This document shows positions 18,223-28,302 of a stretch of 64,000 nucleotides of DNA, one piece after another. Below the pieces are notes generated by a model. It had not been told where the DNA came from. It ran no database searches and was given only the letters and a program-made list of their open reading frames with translations. Source of the DNA: CAZUWH01 sp964624075 (GTDB lineage: Bacteria > Pseudomonadota > Alphaproteobacteria > Rhodospirillales > Rhodospirillaceae); the NCBI GenBank assembly GCA_964624075.1, contig CAZUWH010000004.1, positions 62,001 through 126,000 on the forward strand, written 5' to 3'. The position numbers were made by a program, and so were the translations under genes. Numbering within the stretch: the first letter of the stretch is position 1; each line of letters begins with the position of its first letter.

Positions 18223-19569
18223 TTATATCTGAACCAATGCGGGGATGTCAGGGGCAAAAACAGCCCGGGCAGGGATTGTCCTCCTTTCACCGGCGGGAAG
18301 GAGGCATGCTGTTTCCCCTGTTGGGAGAATGACCTGGACTTCTCCGTCGATGGTATACAGGGCGGGCAGGGCGTGACCGGCACAGCTCGGCAAACGGGCA
18401 AGGGCCGGGCAGGTTGTTACGACGGCACGCCAGCCGTGTTCTCCCAGCGCGCCGACACGCAGGCCGGCCGGTGCAGCCGCTGAGATGGTGAGGGCGAAAC
18501 GTCCATCCCAGTGCAGATGCGTGCCCGCCGCCACGGCGATCGGGGGCACAACGGCAGCCGGTTCGCGACACAGCAGCAGGCGGTTCCGATCTGGCCGGAT
18601 CAGACAGCCCGCGAGGGTCCGCCCCCTTGGAAACGTCTGCGCCAGGATAGCCTCACGCAGCGCTTCCAGACGGCGCAGGCGGGGTGGGTAGGTGTTCCCC
18701 CCGACCACCGTCAGCAAGCAGGCAAGGGTGCGGAGTGCCACCTCGGCCGGAGCCGCCACCAGGGCTTCCAGATCGAGACAGGCAAACCCGAACGGGTGCA
18801 AGCTGGCGCTTCTAGCAAGTATGGTCGCCATTGCCGTCCAGATGGCAGCCTTAGCACGTGCCATGTTCGTGGCTGTGCTAGCCAAACGGGCTGCGTCCAG
18901 ACCTACATCTTTCAAAACAGGCAACAAGTTCCGAATCCGTACACGTGCAAAGATATCGTTTTGATTGTATTTATCCTCCACCCATGCCACGTCATGGGCA
19001 ATGCAGGTCTCCCGCAGATGCTGCCGTGCCACTGTCAACAATGGCCGTACGAGTCGCACGTCACGGCGGTAGACGACGGGGGCCATGGCCGCCAGCCCCT
19101 GGACACCACTGCCGCGGGCTAGTCGCAGAAGGACTGTCTCGGCCTGATCGTCCTCATGATGGGCCAGGGCAAGATGGAGGATTCCTTGCCTCCGGCACCA
19201 GTCTTCCAGAAGCTGGTAGCGGGCTGTCCGCACCGTTGCCTGAATATTGGCGCGTGGCGCGGGACCCGTGCGCGTCAGCACATGGTGTGGCACGCCGAGG
19301 GCTGCCACCCGTTTGCCGACCAGACGTGCTTCCGCAGCCGATTCCAGCCGCAAACCGTGGTCAACGGTCAGCGCCACCGTCTCCCCACCATTCCGCCGGG
19401 TCCATCGCGCCAGCAGGACACACAACGCCATGCTGTCCGGTCCGCCCGAGACGGCCACGGCCATCCACGGTCTGGTTTCGAACGGTTCTACCCCCTGCAT
19501 GAGGCGGGCAAACGTCGCCTCGTCGAGGGGGGGAAAAAGCGATGTCCTGTCACTTCCCGTCATTTTCAT
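18223..19569 (-). CDS. tilS: tRNA(Ile)-lysidine synthase TilS
   Basis: ATP-dependent N-type PP-loop enzyme that converts C34 of the CAU-anticodon tRNA-Ile to lysidine. The P-loop is AVAVSGGPDSMALCVLLA. Other conserved parts are TVDHGLR, LALAHHEDDQAETVLLRLAR, GSGVQGLAAM and the RNLLP segment. About 448 residues, intact. ATGs at 19569 and 19563 are both possible. Likely operon tilS-ftsH with an 84-bp gap. Confidence 0.94.
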   Translation of the reverse strand: MKMTGSDRTSLFPPLDEATFARLMQGVEPFETRPWMAVAVSGGPDSMALCVLLARWTRRNGGETVALTVDHGLRLESAAEARLVGKRVAALGVPHHVLTRTGPAPRANIQATVRTARYQLLEDWCRRQGILHLALAHHEDDQAETVLLRLARGSGVQGLAAMAPVVYRRDVRLVRPLLTVARQHLRETCIAHDVAWVEDKYNQNDIFARVRIRNLLPVLKDVGLDAARLASTATNMARAKAAIWTAMATILARSASLHPFGFACLDLEALVAAPAEVALRTLACLLTVVGGNTYPPRLRRLEALREAILAQTFPRGRTLAGCLIRPDRNRLLLCREPAAVVPPIAVAAGTHLHWDGRFALTISAAAPAGLRVGALGEHGWRAVVTTCPALARLPSCAGHALPALYTIDGEVQVILPTGETACLLPAGERRTIPARAVFAPDIPALVQI

Positions 19570-20183
19570 TCAGGTTCGGAGCCGGTGAAGGTGTCACGTG
19601 AAGAAGGGCCTCCGGAGATTCTGCGCGGGGTGGTCCTTCTTGTCGCACATTTGTTTTGTCCTGCACGCTGCAGGCAGGAAATCAATCCCTTGAAAAGACG
19701 CTTCTCACCACCGCGAGGCCCTAGTAATTCTTGAGCATCACATGAAATGCACGGCTCATGATAGAAACTGGAAGGAATTTAGCCATATCCAGGCCTCCCC
19801 CTTGGATCGGGGGAGAGGGTGTCCCCTTCACGGGGAGGGGGTCTTCTGTCCAGGAGGACAGAGGTGTTCCGTCCAGGGAGAGATCAGAAGCGTTCACCTG
19901 CCCAAAATTCGGCAACTTGATCGGAAACCGTTCCATACATCCCATGCCATATGAATGTTGTACAGGCTGTCTGTATCCGCCACAAATCCTCTTTGCGGCT
20001 GTTACAATTTTACAGCACACTGCCGGCGCGGTGGAGGCGTTTGATCTCTTTTGCATCGCGCCCCTGCCGGCCCCTTTGGCAGCCTACACCCATTCGCACC
20101 AGCCGGGCCATCCGGGCCTTATATCGTTGTGACCATGCAAACGACGGCACGTCTCGACAACGACAGAAGGGAGTGCACACGAA
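19570..20183. other. Divergent intergenic region tilS / prpE
   Basis: 614 bp without a convincing gene. A GC-rich repeat copy occupies about 19790-19875. The remainder must carry the promoters of tilS (minus) and prpE (plus). TACAAT at 20003-20008 is a possible -10 for prpE, but no good -35 is seen. Confidence 0.45.
19790..19875. repeat. GC-rich repeat copy
   Basis: Contains the stem CCTCCCCCTTGGATCGGGGG and the module GGGGGTCTTCTGTCC, both shared with other intergenic copies. Located between tilS and prpE. Confidence 0.55.
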
Positions 20184-22103
20184 ATGAATCCCTATGAACT
20201 GGCCTACCAGCGTTCTCTCTCGGACCCGGAAGGATTCTGGGGAGAAAAGGCTGAAAGCATCCACTGGTACAAGAAATGGGACAAGGTTTTTGATGATTCC
20301 CATCCGCCTATCTACCGCTGGTTCCGCGGCGCGGTGGTGAACACGTGTTACAACGCGGTCGACCGCCATGTTGAACAGGGCCGCGGCGAGCAGCTTGCCA
20401 TCATTTGGGACAGCCCGGTCACCGGTTCCCAGCGCTGGATCACTTACGCCGCGCTCAAGGATCTGGTCGCGCGTTTCGCCGGCGCCCTGGGAGCAGAAGG
20501 CGTGATCAAGGGCGACCGGGTGGTCCTCTACATGCCGATGATCCCAGAAGCCCTGATCGCCATGCTGGCCTGTGCCCGAATCGGGGCTATCCACTCGGTG
20601 GTGTTTGGCGGTTTTGCCCCCAATGAACTGGCCACCCGCATCGATGACGCGCGGCCGAAGGTCATCGTCTCGGCCTCCTGCGGTATCGAAGCGAGCCGGG
20701 TCATTCCTTACAAGCCCCTCCTGGATCAGGCCATCGCCCTGGCCGCCCACAAGCCCGAACGCACCATCATCGTCCGTCGTCCCGAGGCAGAAGCCGCCCT
20801 GCTTCCCGGTCGTGATCTTGATTACGGCGCCGTGATGGCCATCGCTCCACCGGTGGACTGCGTCCCGGTACTGGCGACCGATCCCTTGTACATCCTCTAT
20901 ACGTCGGGGACGACCGGTGATCCCAAGGGCATCGTCCGCGACAATGGGGGTCATGCCGTGGCTCTTGCTTGGACCATGGAGGCCATCTATAACGTCAGAC
21001 CAGGCGAAGTGTTCTGGGCCGCCTCTGACGTGGGCTGGGTGGTCGGTCATTCCTATATTGTCTATGCCCCGCTCCTGCATGGCTGCACCACGGTCGTCTA
21101 TGAGGGCAAACCGGTTGGCACGCCCGATGCTGGTGCCTTCTGGCGTATGATCACCGAACACGGCATCAGCACGCTGTTCACCGCCCCCACGGCCTTCCGT
21201 GCCATCAAGCGCGAAGATCCCGATGCCGAATTCCTGAAGAAATACGACGTGGCTGGGGCCGGTTTCCGCGCCCTATTCCTGGCCGGTGAGCGCTCCGATC
21301 CCGATACCATTCAGTGGGCCGAACATTGCCTGAAGGTTCCGGTCATCGATCACTGGTGGCAAACCGAAACCGGCTGGGCCATTGCCGCCAACTGCCTTGG
21401 CTTGCACCACTATCCCGTACGCTACGGCTCACCCACGCGGCCGGCACCGGGGTGGAACGTCCAGGCCATGGGGGAGGACGGATCCCCCGCACCAGTTGGC
21501 CAGAGCGGCCCGCTGGTCTGTAAGCTGCCCCTGCCGCCAGGCAGTCTGGTAACCTTGTGGCAGCGTGAGGACCGTTACCGCAAGTCCTACCTTGATACCT
21601 ATCCCGGCTATTACCAGTCGGGAGACGCCGGCTACATCGACGAAGACGGCTATATCTACGTCATGGCCCGGACCGACGACATCATCAATGTCGCCGGGCA
21701 TCGTTTGTCCACCGGCGCCATGGAAGAGGTGCTCGCCTCCCATCACGACGTAGCCGAGTGCGCCGTGGTCGGGGTAGCTGATGCGCTGAAGGGCCAGATT
21801 CCGCTCGGTTTCATCTGTCTGAAGGCCGGCGTGACCCGACCGGAAGCGCAGATCACGGCCGAACTAGTCGCCATGGTGCGCGAACGGATCGGCGCCGTGG
21901 CCACCTTTAAGACGGCCACCGTCATCAAGCGTCTGCCCAAGACCCGTTCTGGCAAAATCCTGCGCGGCACGATCCAGAAGATCGCCGATGACCAGCCTTA
22001 CAAGATGCCGGCCACCATCGATGACCCAGCCATCCTCGGGGAAATCAAGGAAGTTCTGAATGCGCTTGGGTATGCCAAGGCGCGCAAGGAGCCGGTTGGA
22101 TAA
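20184..22103 (+). CDS. prpE: Propionyl-CoA synthetase (acyl-CoA synthetase PrpE)
   Basis: AMP-forming acyl-CoA synthetase of 639 residues that activates propionate (and acetate) to the CoA thioester. ATP/AMP motif YTSGTTGDPKG, motif DHWWQTETGWAIAANC, and the regulatory/catalytic lysine in PKTRSGKILRG, which is acetylated in homologues. The residue pattern DNGGHAVALAWTMEAIYNV fits PrpE better than acetyl-CoA synthetase. RBS AGAAGGGAG stands before the ATG. Stands alone; no methylcitrate or propionyl-CoA carboxylase genes nearby. Confidence 0.93.
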   Translation: MNPYELAYQRSLSDPEGFWGEKAESIHWYKKWDKVFDDSHPPIYRWFRGAVVNTCYNAVDRHVEQGRGEQLAIIWDSPVTGSQRWITYAALKDLVARFAGALGAEGVIKGDRVVLYMPMIPEALIAMLACARIGAIHSVVFGGFAPNELATRIDDARPKVIVSASCGIEASRVIPYKPLLDQAIALAAHKPERTIIVRRPEAEAALLPGRDLDYGAVMAIAPPVDCVPVLATDPLYILYTSGTTGDPKGIVRDNGGHAVALAWTMEAIYNVRPGEVFWAASDVGWVVGHSYIVYAPLLHGCTTVVYEGKPVGTPDAGAFWRMITEHGISTLFTAPTAFRAIKREDPDAEFLKKYDVAGAGFRALFLAGERSDPDTIQWAEHCLKVPVIDHWWQTETGWAIAANCLGLHHYPVRYGSPTRPAPGWNVQAMGEDGSPAPVGQSGPLVCKLPLPPGSLVTLWQREDRYRKSYLDTYPGYYQSGDAGYIDEDGYIYVMARTDDIINVAGHRLSTGAMEEVLASHHDVAECAVVGVADALKGQIPLGFICLKAGVTRPEAQITAELVAMVRERIGAVATFKTATVIKRLPKTRSGKILRGTIQKIADDQPYKMPATIDDPAILGEIKEVLNALGYAKARKEPVG

Positions 22104-22163
22104 TGCCCCAGCGAACCTGGTGCGTGGGCCGCGTTGTCGTGAAGTTGTGAAGCGTCCACGCCG

Positions 22164-22205
22164 TGGGGGAGACTGGAAGGTTTCCCCCATATTATCCTTT
22201 CTTCC
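22164..22205 (+). terminator. Putative intrinsic terminator after prpE
   Basis: Hairpin TGGGGGA (22164-22170) / TCCCCCA (22183-22189) is followed by the T-rich stretch TATTATCCTTTCTTCCTTTC. It lies between two convergent genes, 61 bp after the prpE stop. The T tract is interrupted by C, so efficiency is uncertain. Confidence 0.45.
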
Positions 22206-22215
22206 TTTCTCCCCC

Positions 22216-24297
22216 TCAGGCACGCCCCTCCCGATACCAGGCGCCGACCAGGACCCCAAGGCTCACAATCAGGATCACGGGAAGGAGGGGGACTTTGACG
22301 ATGCTGGTCACAAGGGAATCGCCGTTGGCCTGCAATCCCAGCCAGGTTACCCCGGCGGCAGCCTGTCCGGGAGAGATTCGCCGCACCTCGGGAACACTGT
22401 TTCCGGACAGCCAGAATACTCCTCCTCCGCTGGCCCGGACGGGGCCGGCCAGAAGCCGGTCGGTGGCCTGCAGGTCCATCCATTCGGGCGGGTTGATGGC
22501 ACCAACGGCGGCAACGGCGTTCTGGCGTCCATTCGTTACCTGGTACAGGCCGGGTTCAGGAACGGTCAGGGTCCCTGCAGCCTGGCCAGGCGCCTGCCCG
22601 GTCAGTGCCAGGGACCGCTCGGCCCCGTCGGGCATGGTGATGACGACGGCGTGGTCCGGTTCATCGTGCAGGCGGCGGCTGCTCACAACCAGTGTATTAC
22701 CGCGCGCCTCGGCTGTCAGAGCCTCCTCTTCCAGGGCTGGCTCCTTCATCAGCCAGTGCACCAGCCGACGCAAGAGCTCGGCATGGGGACCGCCCCCCTC
22801 GTAACCACGGGCCCACAGCCAGAGCGAGTCGGATAACAGCAGCGCCACCCGTCCTGCCCCCACGCGGTCCAGAATCAGGAGGGGGAGTTGCCCGGCACCC
22901 GTCATCAGCACGTCGCCATGCCCCGCCTCGGTCCCCACCTGCCGCAGCCACCGCCCCCAGCGGGACGACGAAGGTAATGCCCCCGTGACCGGGTGACGCA
23001 GGCCCTTGTCAGTCAGGGCAGGCGTGAATCCCTGCGCGATCAGACGCCCGTTGGGCCGGGCCGGCAGGATCTCCTTGAGAGGCGTTTCCGCCAGGCTGGT
23101 GATCTCACCAAATTCGGGGCCTACCGCCAGCAACACCGCTCCGCCCTTGATCACAAACCGTCTGATGTTGTCGAGATAGTCGAAGGGAATCAGGTTGTAG
23201 CGGCCATACCGGTCAAAGATGATCAGGTCGAAATCGTGAAGCCTTGCCTCGAACAACTCGCGTATGGGAAAGGTGATCAGGGCCAGTTCGGTAAGAGGAG
23301 TGTAGTCGTCTTTTTCAACGGGCCGAAGAATGGTGAAGTGAACCAGGTCGATATTGGCATCGGATTTCAGAATGTTGCGCCAGGTCCGTTCGCCGGAATG
23401 GGGCTTACCCGAAATCAGAAGCACTTTCAGCCGGTCGCGGACGCCGTTGATCGTCACCACCGCCCGGTTGTTGACAAGCGACAGCTCGGCCGGACCGGGC
23501 TCAACCGTCATGGCCACGGTATGAGGACCAGCGTGTTCGATTGCAACCGGAACGGGATGACTGAGGCCCACCGGGATAGCAAGCGTATGCGGCGGCATAG
23601 GTATGGATTGGATGGTCAGGCGGGTCTCCCGCAGGGGGACAGGGCCAACGTCACGAACGCCGAGGCTGCCCGTATCCTCTACACGCACCATGACCGTGAC
23701 CTGCTGGCCCACGAGACCGTAGCCAGGGGCAAGCTCGATCACCAGGCGACGGTCCCCCTCATGCGGATGGCCGGTCAAGAGGGCGTGGAGCGGTCCGGAC
23801 AGGCCAACGGTGCCGGCTGGCACGTCGTGCACCTGGCCGTCGGTGATCAGGACTACACCGGCCAGCCGACGCGGCGGCAGATCGGCAACAGCCCGGCGCA
23901 CGGCTGCGAACAGCTGCGTGTCTTCGACGGCCGTTCCAAGCCGCTCTACCCGGATCTCCAGGTCAGGCTGGGCGGCAAGTTTCTCCATCAGGCGGGCCAA
24001 GGCGGTTTCGGTCTGGCGGCGACGATCACCGATGTCCTGACTCGGACTATCGTCCACCACCACCACGGCTACGTCGTTTTGCGGCCGCCGCTGCTCGTAG
24101 ATCAAGGTGGGATCAAGCAGGGCGAGCAGCAGGGTGCCGACCCAAAGGACGCGCAGCCAGGGCAGAGGCCGTGCCGCGACGATAGCCAGCAGGCTCACGC
24201 CGCCCAGCAATGCCCACAGGCTCCCCGGCAGAAGGGGAGAAAATGTGACATCGGTTAAACCCACCCCCGGCAGGAAGAAAGAAGGCAGTGCAATCAT
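22216..24297 (-). CDS. Membrane protein with glutamine-amidotransferase-like domain (function unknown)
   Basis: About 693 residues. ATG 24297 overlaps the stop of the upstream DUF4159 gene (ATGA), so the two are translationally coupled. N-terminal hydrophobic helices (LLPGSLWALLGGVSLLAIVA; VLWVGTLLLALLDPTLIY) precede a von-Willebrand-A-like segment starting VAVVVVDDSPSQDIGDRR. A later class-I GATase-like region contains LKVLLISGKPHSGERTWRNI and IKGGAVLLAVGPEFGE; no catalytic Cys is evident there. A C-terminal helix (VPLLPVILIVSLGVLVGAWY) is followed by a basic tail. Proteins of this layout follow moxR-DUF58-DUF4159 in many alphaproteobacteria; I infer a shared envelope role. Confidence 0.75.
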   Translation of the reverse strand: MIALPSFFLPGVGLTDVTFSPLLPGSLWALLGGVSLLAIVAARPLPWLRVLWVGTLLLALLDPTLIYEQRRPQNDVAVVVVDDSPSQDIGDRRRQTETALARLMEKLAAQPDLEIRVERLGTAVEDTQLFAAVRRAVADLPPRRLAGVVLITDGQVHDVPAGTVGLSGPLHALLTGHPHEGDRRLVIELAPGYGLVGQQVTVMVRVEDTGSLGVRDVGPVPLRETRLTIQSIPMPPHTLAIPVGLSHPVPVAIEHAGPHTVAMTVEPGPAELSLVNNRAVVTINGVRDRLKVLLISGKPHSGERTWRNILKSDANIDLVHFTILRPVEKDDYTPLTELALITFPIRELFEARLHDFDLIIFDRYGRYNLIPFDYLDNIRRFVIKGGAVLLAVGPEFGEITSLAETPLKEILPARPNGRLIAQGFTPALTDKGLRHPVTGALPSSSRWGRWLRQVGTEAGHGDVLMTGAGQLPLLILDRVGAGRVALLLSDSLWLWARGYEGGGPHAELLRRLVHWLMKEPALEEEALTAEARGNTLVVSSRRLHDEPDHAVVITMPDGAERSLALTGQAPGQAAGTLTVPEPGLYQVTNGRQNAVAAVGAINPPEWMDLQATDRLLAGPVRASGGGVFWLSGNSVPEVRRISPGQAAAGVTWLGLQANGDSLVTSIVKVPLLPVILIVSLGVLVGAWYREGRA

Positions 24298-27008
24298 CGG
24301 GACAGATGTTCCAGAACGGTGGGCAGATGCATCTGATCGGCCTTGTAGTTGCCAGTCAGGGCATACATGACCAGGTTGATACCGAAACGATACGCCAGCT
24401 CGCGTTGACGCTCGCCACCGGGCAGGACTGGCAGGAGGGGGCGGGCTGTCGCGGTGGCCCATGCTCCTGCCCAGTCGTTGCTGCCGATGACAAGCGGCGA
24501 GACACCATCATTGCCTTCTGGCTCGCGCACCACCCACACCGTACCACCCGCCAGCCGACCAGACAGATCGTGCAACAGGTAGAACGAACGGGTCAGCACA
24601 TGGTCCTGGCTGACCGGCATCAGCGGCGGGATGGGCACCGTTCCCAGCAGCGTGCGCAGCCGCTCCGGCGCCTCGCTCCCGGCATCGCGGGTATCAAACA
24701 AGATCATGCCGCCATGACGCATATAGGCATCCACTTTGGCCCCAGCCTCTGGTGACAGGGGTGGTGCCGCCGCCGGCTGGGTGGCAACCGGCCAGTACAG
24801 CAGGGGAAAGAACAGCACCTCGTCCTTTTCAATGTCCACTGCCACCGGCTCGGCCAGGACAGCGGCGGTGCGGCCGGCAAGCAGCCCATTCAGGGCTTTC
24901 AGGCCCAGATGAACGATTTCATCCACTCTCGGTTCCCCGCTGCGGACATGGGCCAGACGGGTCTCGAGCCCTGCCGCCAGGGCAAAGGCATCGCCTGGTG
25001 CCGATACGGAAAGCGTCTGGGCAAGGGGAAACGGGCCTGTCAGCGTGCTCCCGATGAGAGCGGCCCTGCCCACAATCCACAAACGCCTGACGGCCCCCCG
25101 CATCAGCAGCGCAACCACGCCCTCAACGCTCCCCAGACTTAAGGCGACTCCCAACAGCCATGGCCTGAGATCGAAGAAGGAACCAACAGCGGCAAAACTT
25201 GACGTACTGGTCCCAGCTGGTGGGGGCGGCAGGGGTGCCAACGCGAGCACGGCCGGCGACAGGTTGAAGGCCTGCCGGTACGTGGCCGTACCATAATAAC
25301 CGGGCGGATGACGTGGGCCGGGCTGTACGCCGGTGCCGCCGTTCGGAAGCGGCAGGACCGTGCCGGTTGCCGCAGTCAGGCGACCGAAAGCATCAAGAAC
25401 TTCCAGGGGCGGTAGGAAGACATAGCCGCCGCTCCCGTTGCGACCCAGATTCAGCAGGCGCTGCAACATCTCCACGAACAGCCCCGACAAGGCCATGTTG
25501 GACCAGCGGGCGTTGGCCGTGGTGTGGACCAGTACGATCCAGCCCTGACCGGCCGCTGCGCCGGTGACAAGCGGCGTGCCGTCGGCAAGGCGGGCCCAGG
25601 TTCTGGCCTCCAGTTCAACGGAAGGCTCAGCCAGAACCTGTGCCGACACCCGCACATCGGCAGGCACCGCCAGACCGGTGAAGGGCCTGTCGGCCTCGAA
25701 AGGGGCCAGAGGCAACGGCTGGTCCCAGGTCAGCGTGCCACCCGTGATACGCCCGTTCAGGCGCAGACGCACCGGCAAGAGCGGGTCGCCACCGCTGGCC
25801 AGGTTTGGACCGGCGAAACGGATCACAGTGCCACCCGCTTCAGCCCATGCCAGCAAGCGCTGGATGGCTTCGTCAGACAGGGGACCGACATCGGCCAGTA
25901 CCAGCGTGGACAGATCACCAGACAGCGGGTCCGCGATCGTCCCGTGCTGCACTTCAGCCATGGGCTCCAGCGCTCGTTCCAGATAATAAAGATCGCTGAC
26001 GAGCGGTACGGCGGCCTGTGACGATGTCCCTGATACGAGTCTGACCATGCGCCGACCCCACCGGGCATCCAGTAGGATAACCGTTGCCGCCGAAGCCGCC
26101 CCCTCTTCCAGATCGAGGCGAACGACCTGGTTGCGCAGCGTGGCCGGGAGGGGCACGGCCCCTTGCACGACGGAACTGCCGGCCGCCAACGGCAGGGCCT
26201 GACGGGCCAGAACGTGGCCGGTTTCGTCCAGAGCCCGGAGAAAGACCACTTCGGCCAGGGCCGTGTCTTTCCCAGATACGGCCCGGTGGACCATCGCCCC
26301 CAGGTCACCGGCCATGGGCGGCGCAGGCAGGAGCAGCCGGACGGCTGCCTTGTCGTTGTGGACAACGGTTAGGCCGCCCAGACGTTGCAGTCTGGCGGCA
26401 AACGCGGCGGCGTGCCCATCCTCCACGCCATCGGCAAGCCATACGGCATGGGCCGACCCTTGCGGCGGGGCGTGATTCAGGGCAGAGATCGCAGCGCCGC
26501 GATCGACCGGCCATGGCTTCGGGTTCAGGGACCAGACGATGGATTTCAGGCTGCCTGCCCGCATGACCGATGTTGCGGCCAGAACACCGCCATCAGCGGG
26601 AGGGGCAGTGGTGAGAAGCATCACCGGACGTGCGGTCCGCTCGGCTTCGTTCAGAAGTTCCAGGGTGACGGCACGGCGCGCTGCCCAATCGGCAGCGGCT
26701 GCCCAGCCATCATCGATAGCCAGCACTACCGTGCCATGCCCCTCCAGATTGCTCTGGTCTCCCACTATCGGATGGGCCATGGCGACGATGACCAGCACGG
26801 CCACCACCAGGCGCAACAACAGCAGGCCCCACGGTATCCGCGCTGCTTCGTGTTGCGTCGTTCCAGTTTCAAGCCCGCGCAAGAAGCGTACCGCCGGAAA
26901 GGGGACCCGTCGCGCCGCCGGTGGAATCACCTGCAATAGCCACCACATTGCGGGCAGAGCCAACAGAAGCAGTAAGGCCAGCGGCGCAGTGAAGGCAAAC
27001 CCACCCAT
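24294..27008 (-). CDS. DUF4159 protein with BatA-like N-terminus
   Basis: 904 residues. The N-terminus matches the aerotolerance-regulator (BatA) membrane domain: GGFAFTAPLALLLLLALPAM, followed by RRVPFPAVRFLRGLE and a second helix, LLLLRLVVAVLVIVAMAHPI. Central helices around AVGSFFDLRPWLLGVALSLG follow. The C-terminal DUF4159 domain has KDEVLFFPLLYWPVA and VDAYMRHGGMILFDTRDAG. The arrangement moxR, DUF58, BatA-like, GATase-like resembles Bat operons, in which MoxR ATPases act with vWA proteins at the envelope. Biochemical role unknown. Intact. Confidence 0.82.
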   Translation of the reverse strand: MGGFAFTAPLALLLLLALPAMWWLLQVIPPAARRVPFPAVRFLRGLETGTTQHEAARIPWGLLLLRLVVAVLVIVAMAHPIVGDQSNLEGHGTVVLAIDDGWAAAADWAARRAVTLELLNEAERTARPVMLLTTAPPADGGVLAATSVMRAGSLKSIVWSLNPKPWPVDRGAAISALNHAPPQGSAHAVWLADGVEDGHAAAFAARLQRLGGLTVVHNDKAAVRLLLPAPPMAGDLGAMVHRAVSGKDTALAEVVFLRALDETGHVLARQALPLAAGSSVVQGAVPLPATLRNQVVRLDLEEGAASAATVILLDARWGRRMVRLVSGTSSQAAVPLVSDLYYLERALEPMAEVQHGTIADPLSGDLSTLVLADVGPLSDEAIQRLLAWAEAGGTVIRFAGPNLASGGDPLLPVRLRLNGRITGGTLTWDQPLPLAPFEADRPFTGLAVPADVRVSAQVLAEPSVELEARTWARLADGTPLVTGAAAGQGWIVLVHTTANARWSNMALSGLFVEMLQRLLNLGRNGSGGYVFLPPLEVLDAFGRLTAATGTVLPLPNGGTGVQPGPRHPPGYYGTATYRQAFNLSPAVLALAPLPPPPAGTSTSSFAAVGSFFDLRPWLLGVALSLGSVEGVVALLMRGAVRRLWIVGRAALIGSTLTGPFPLAQTLSVSAPGDAFALAAGLETRLAHVRSGEPRVDEIVHLGLKALNGLLAGRTAAVLAEPVAVDIEKDEVLFFPLLYWPVATQPAAAPPLSPEAGAKVDAYMRHGGMILFDTRDAGSEAPERLRTLLGTVPIPPLMPVSQDHVLTRSFYLLHDLSGRLAGGTVWVVREPEGNDGVSPLVIGSNDWAGAWATATARPLLPVLPGGERQRELAYRFGINLVMYALTGNYKADQMHLPTVLEHLSR

Positions 27009-27175
27009 GACAGTCCCGTTCAGGCTCGTGCCTTGCCCAGACCTTGCTCAGATCCACAAGACCCTGCTCAAGGCATAGCAATCGACACGTCATAGCATGA
27101 GCGACAGGAGGGCCGACAGGATCAAATCCGACCGGCAGAAACGCCACGCGGACGGACGGGTCGACTCGGTATCCA

Positions 27176-28140
27176 TTATGATTTCTGACGGGTTTCCAGC
27201 GCCATGAACAGCGACAGGAGGGCAGCCGTGGCTAGCGCATCGGTCCGATGAACGGCAAAAGTCCAGTCTGCCATGCCTGCCATGGTTGCGATTCCGGCAC
27301 GATGATTGGCGATACGCCGCGCATAGGCTTCTTGCAGATCTTGTACCCGGCTGACCTCGACGATTCCGGCGTCCTCAAGATCGACGAACCGGATTCGCCC
27401 GGCAAAAGGCAGTGTTTCCTCCGCTGGATCCAGAACCTGCAACAAATGCCCTCTCACACCGCCTTCGGTCATGCCGTGTACCACCCTTTCAAGGGTTGCC
27501 GGATCATCAAGAAAATCGCTCACCAGCACCACCTTGCCGTGGCACGCACGGGGGATGATCGTAAGGGAAAGATCCGCAAGGCCTCTGCCGATTTCCGCAC
27601 GACGGGTCAGGCCGTCGGCCAGCCGCAACAGCGCGGCCTCTCCCAGGCCGGGCCGTTCCTCCCCGGCGGGGGGGGGGGGGGGGCACTCCCCAGCAGAGCC
27701 ACCCGCTCTCCGGCGCGCATCAGCAACACGGCCAGCGCCATGCACAACAGGGCCGCCCGCTCGCCTTTGGTGGGCAAGGTGGCCTGCGCGTGGTAGGCCA
27801 TGGAAGGTGAGCCGTCGCACCACAGCCATACCGATTGCGCCGCCTGCCACTCATGCTCGCAGACATAAAGCGAATCCGAGCGAGCCGAGCGGCGCCAGTC
27901 GATGCTGCGAACCGGATCGCCAGACTGGTAATGGCGAAACTGCCAAAAGGTCTCGCCCGGCCCAACCCGGCGGCGGCCATGCAGACCGGCCGTCACGGTC
28001 GCCGCCACCCGTTCCGCCGCGACCAGCAACGGCGGCAAGGGCGTCCCCAGCCTCTCGGCACGGACTCGCAGACCCTTGCATGTTTCGTCATGGGGCTGTT
28101 TGCCATCGGCGGCCGTTTTATCCATGATATGACCGATCAT
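27176..28140 (-). pseudogene. DUF58 protein interrupted at a C16 tract (frameshift or phase switch)
   Basis: DUF58 proteins are cytosolic vWA-like partners of MoxR ATPases. The first part carries the family signature FRHYQSGDPVRSIDWRRSAR, then VWLWCDGSPSMAYH, and runs in frame to GSAPPPPPP. There a run of 16 C on the coding strand (27683-27668) throws it out of frame. The second frame resumes AGEERPGLGEAALLRLADGL and VVLVSDFLDDPATLERVVHG, ending ALETRQKS at 27176. Runs of 14 or 17 C would give one open protein of about 320 residues. Start either ATG 28140 or 28125. Both halves are otherwise undamaged, so this may be a slippage switch or an assembly error rather than decay. Confidence 0.75.
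27668..27683. repeat. Homopolymer G16/C16 tract inside the DUF58 gene
   Basis: Sixteen consecutive G on the plus strand. In the coding direction it gives a proline run. The current length is out of frame; changes of -2 or +1 restore the frame. Tracts this long are unstable in replication and hard to sequence. Confidence 0.9.
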
Positions 28141-28302
28141 CGCTCCCAGGAGCGTCAGCACCTGCCTTCTTGAGCATTCAACCCCAAGAGGGTCAAGTCT
28201 GCTTCCCCCGCAAGCCCTTCTCCATCCAGGGGAAGGAGGGCTGTCATCTGTAAAAAACAGCCCTCCCACACACCGCCACGGCAGAGCCGTGTGCATACAG
28301 TC

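Noticed and set aside
22993..24258. 421-codon plus-strand frame opposite the GATase-like gene
   Set aside because: It is a long antisense shadow caused by high GC. The minus-strand product has membrane helices, an ATGA overlap and conserved context.
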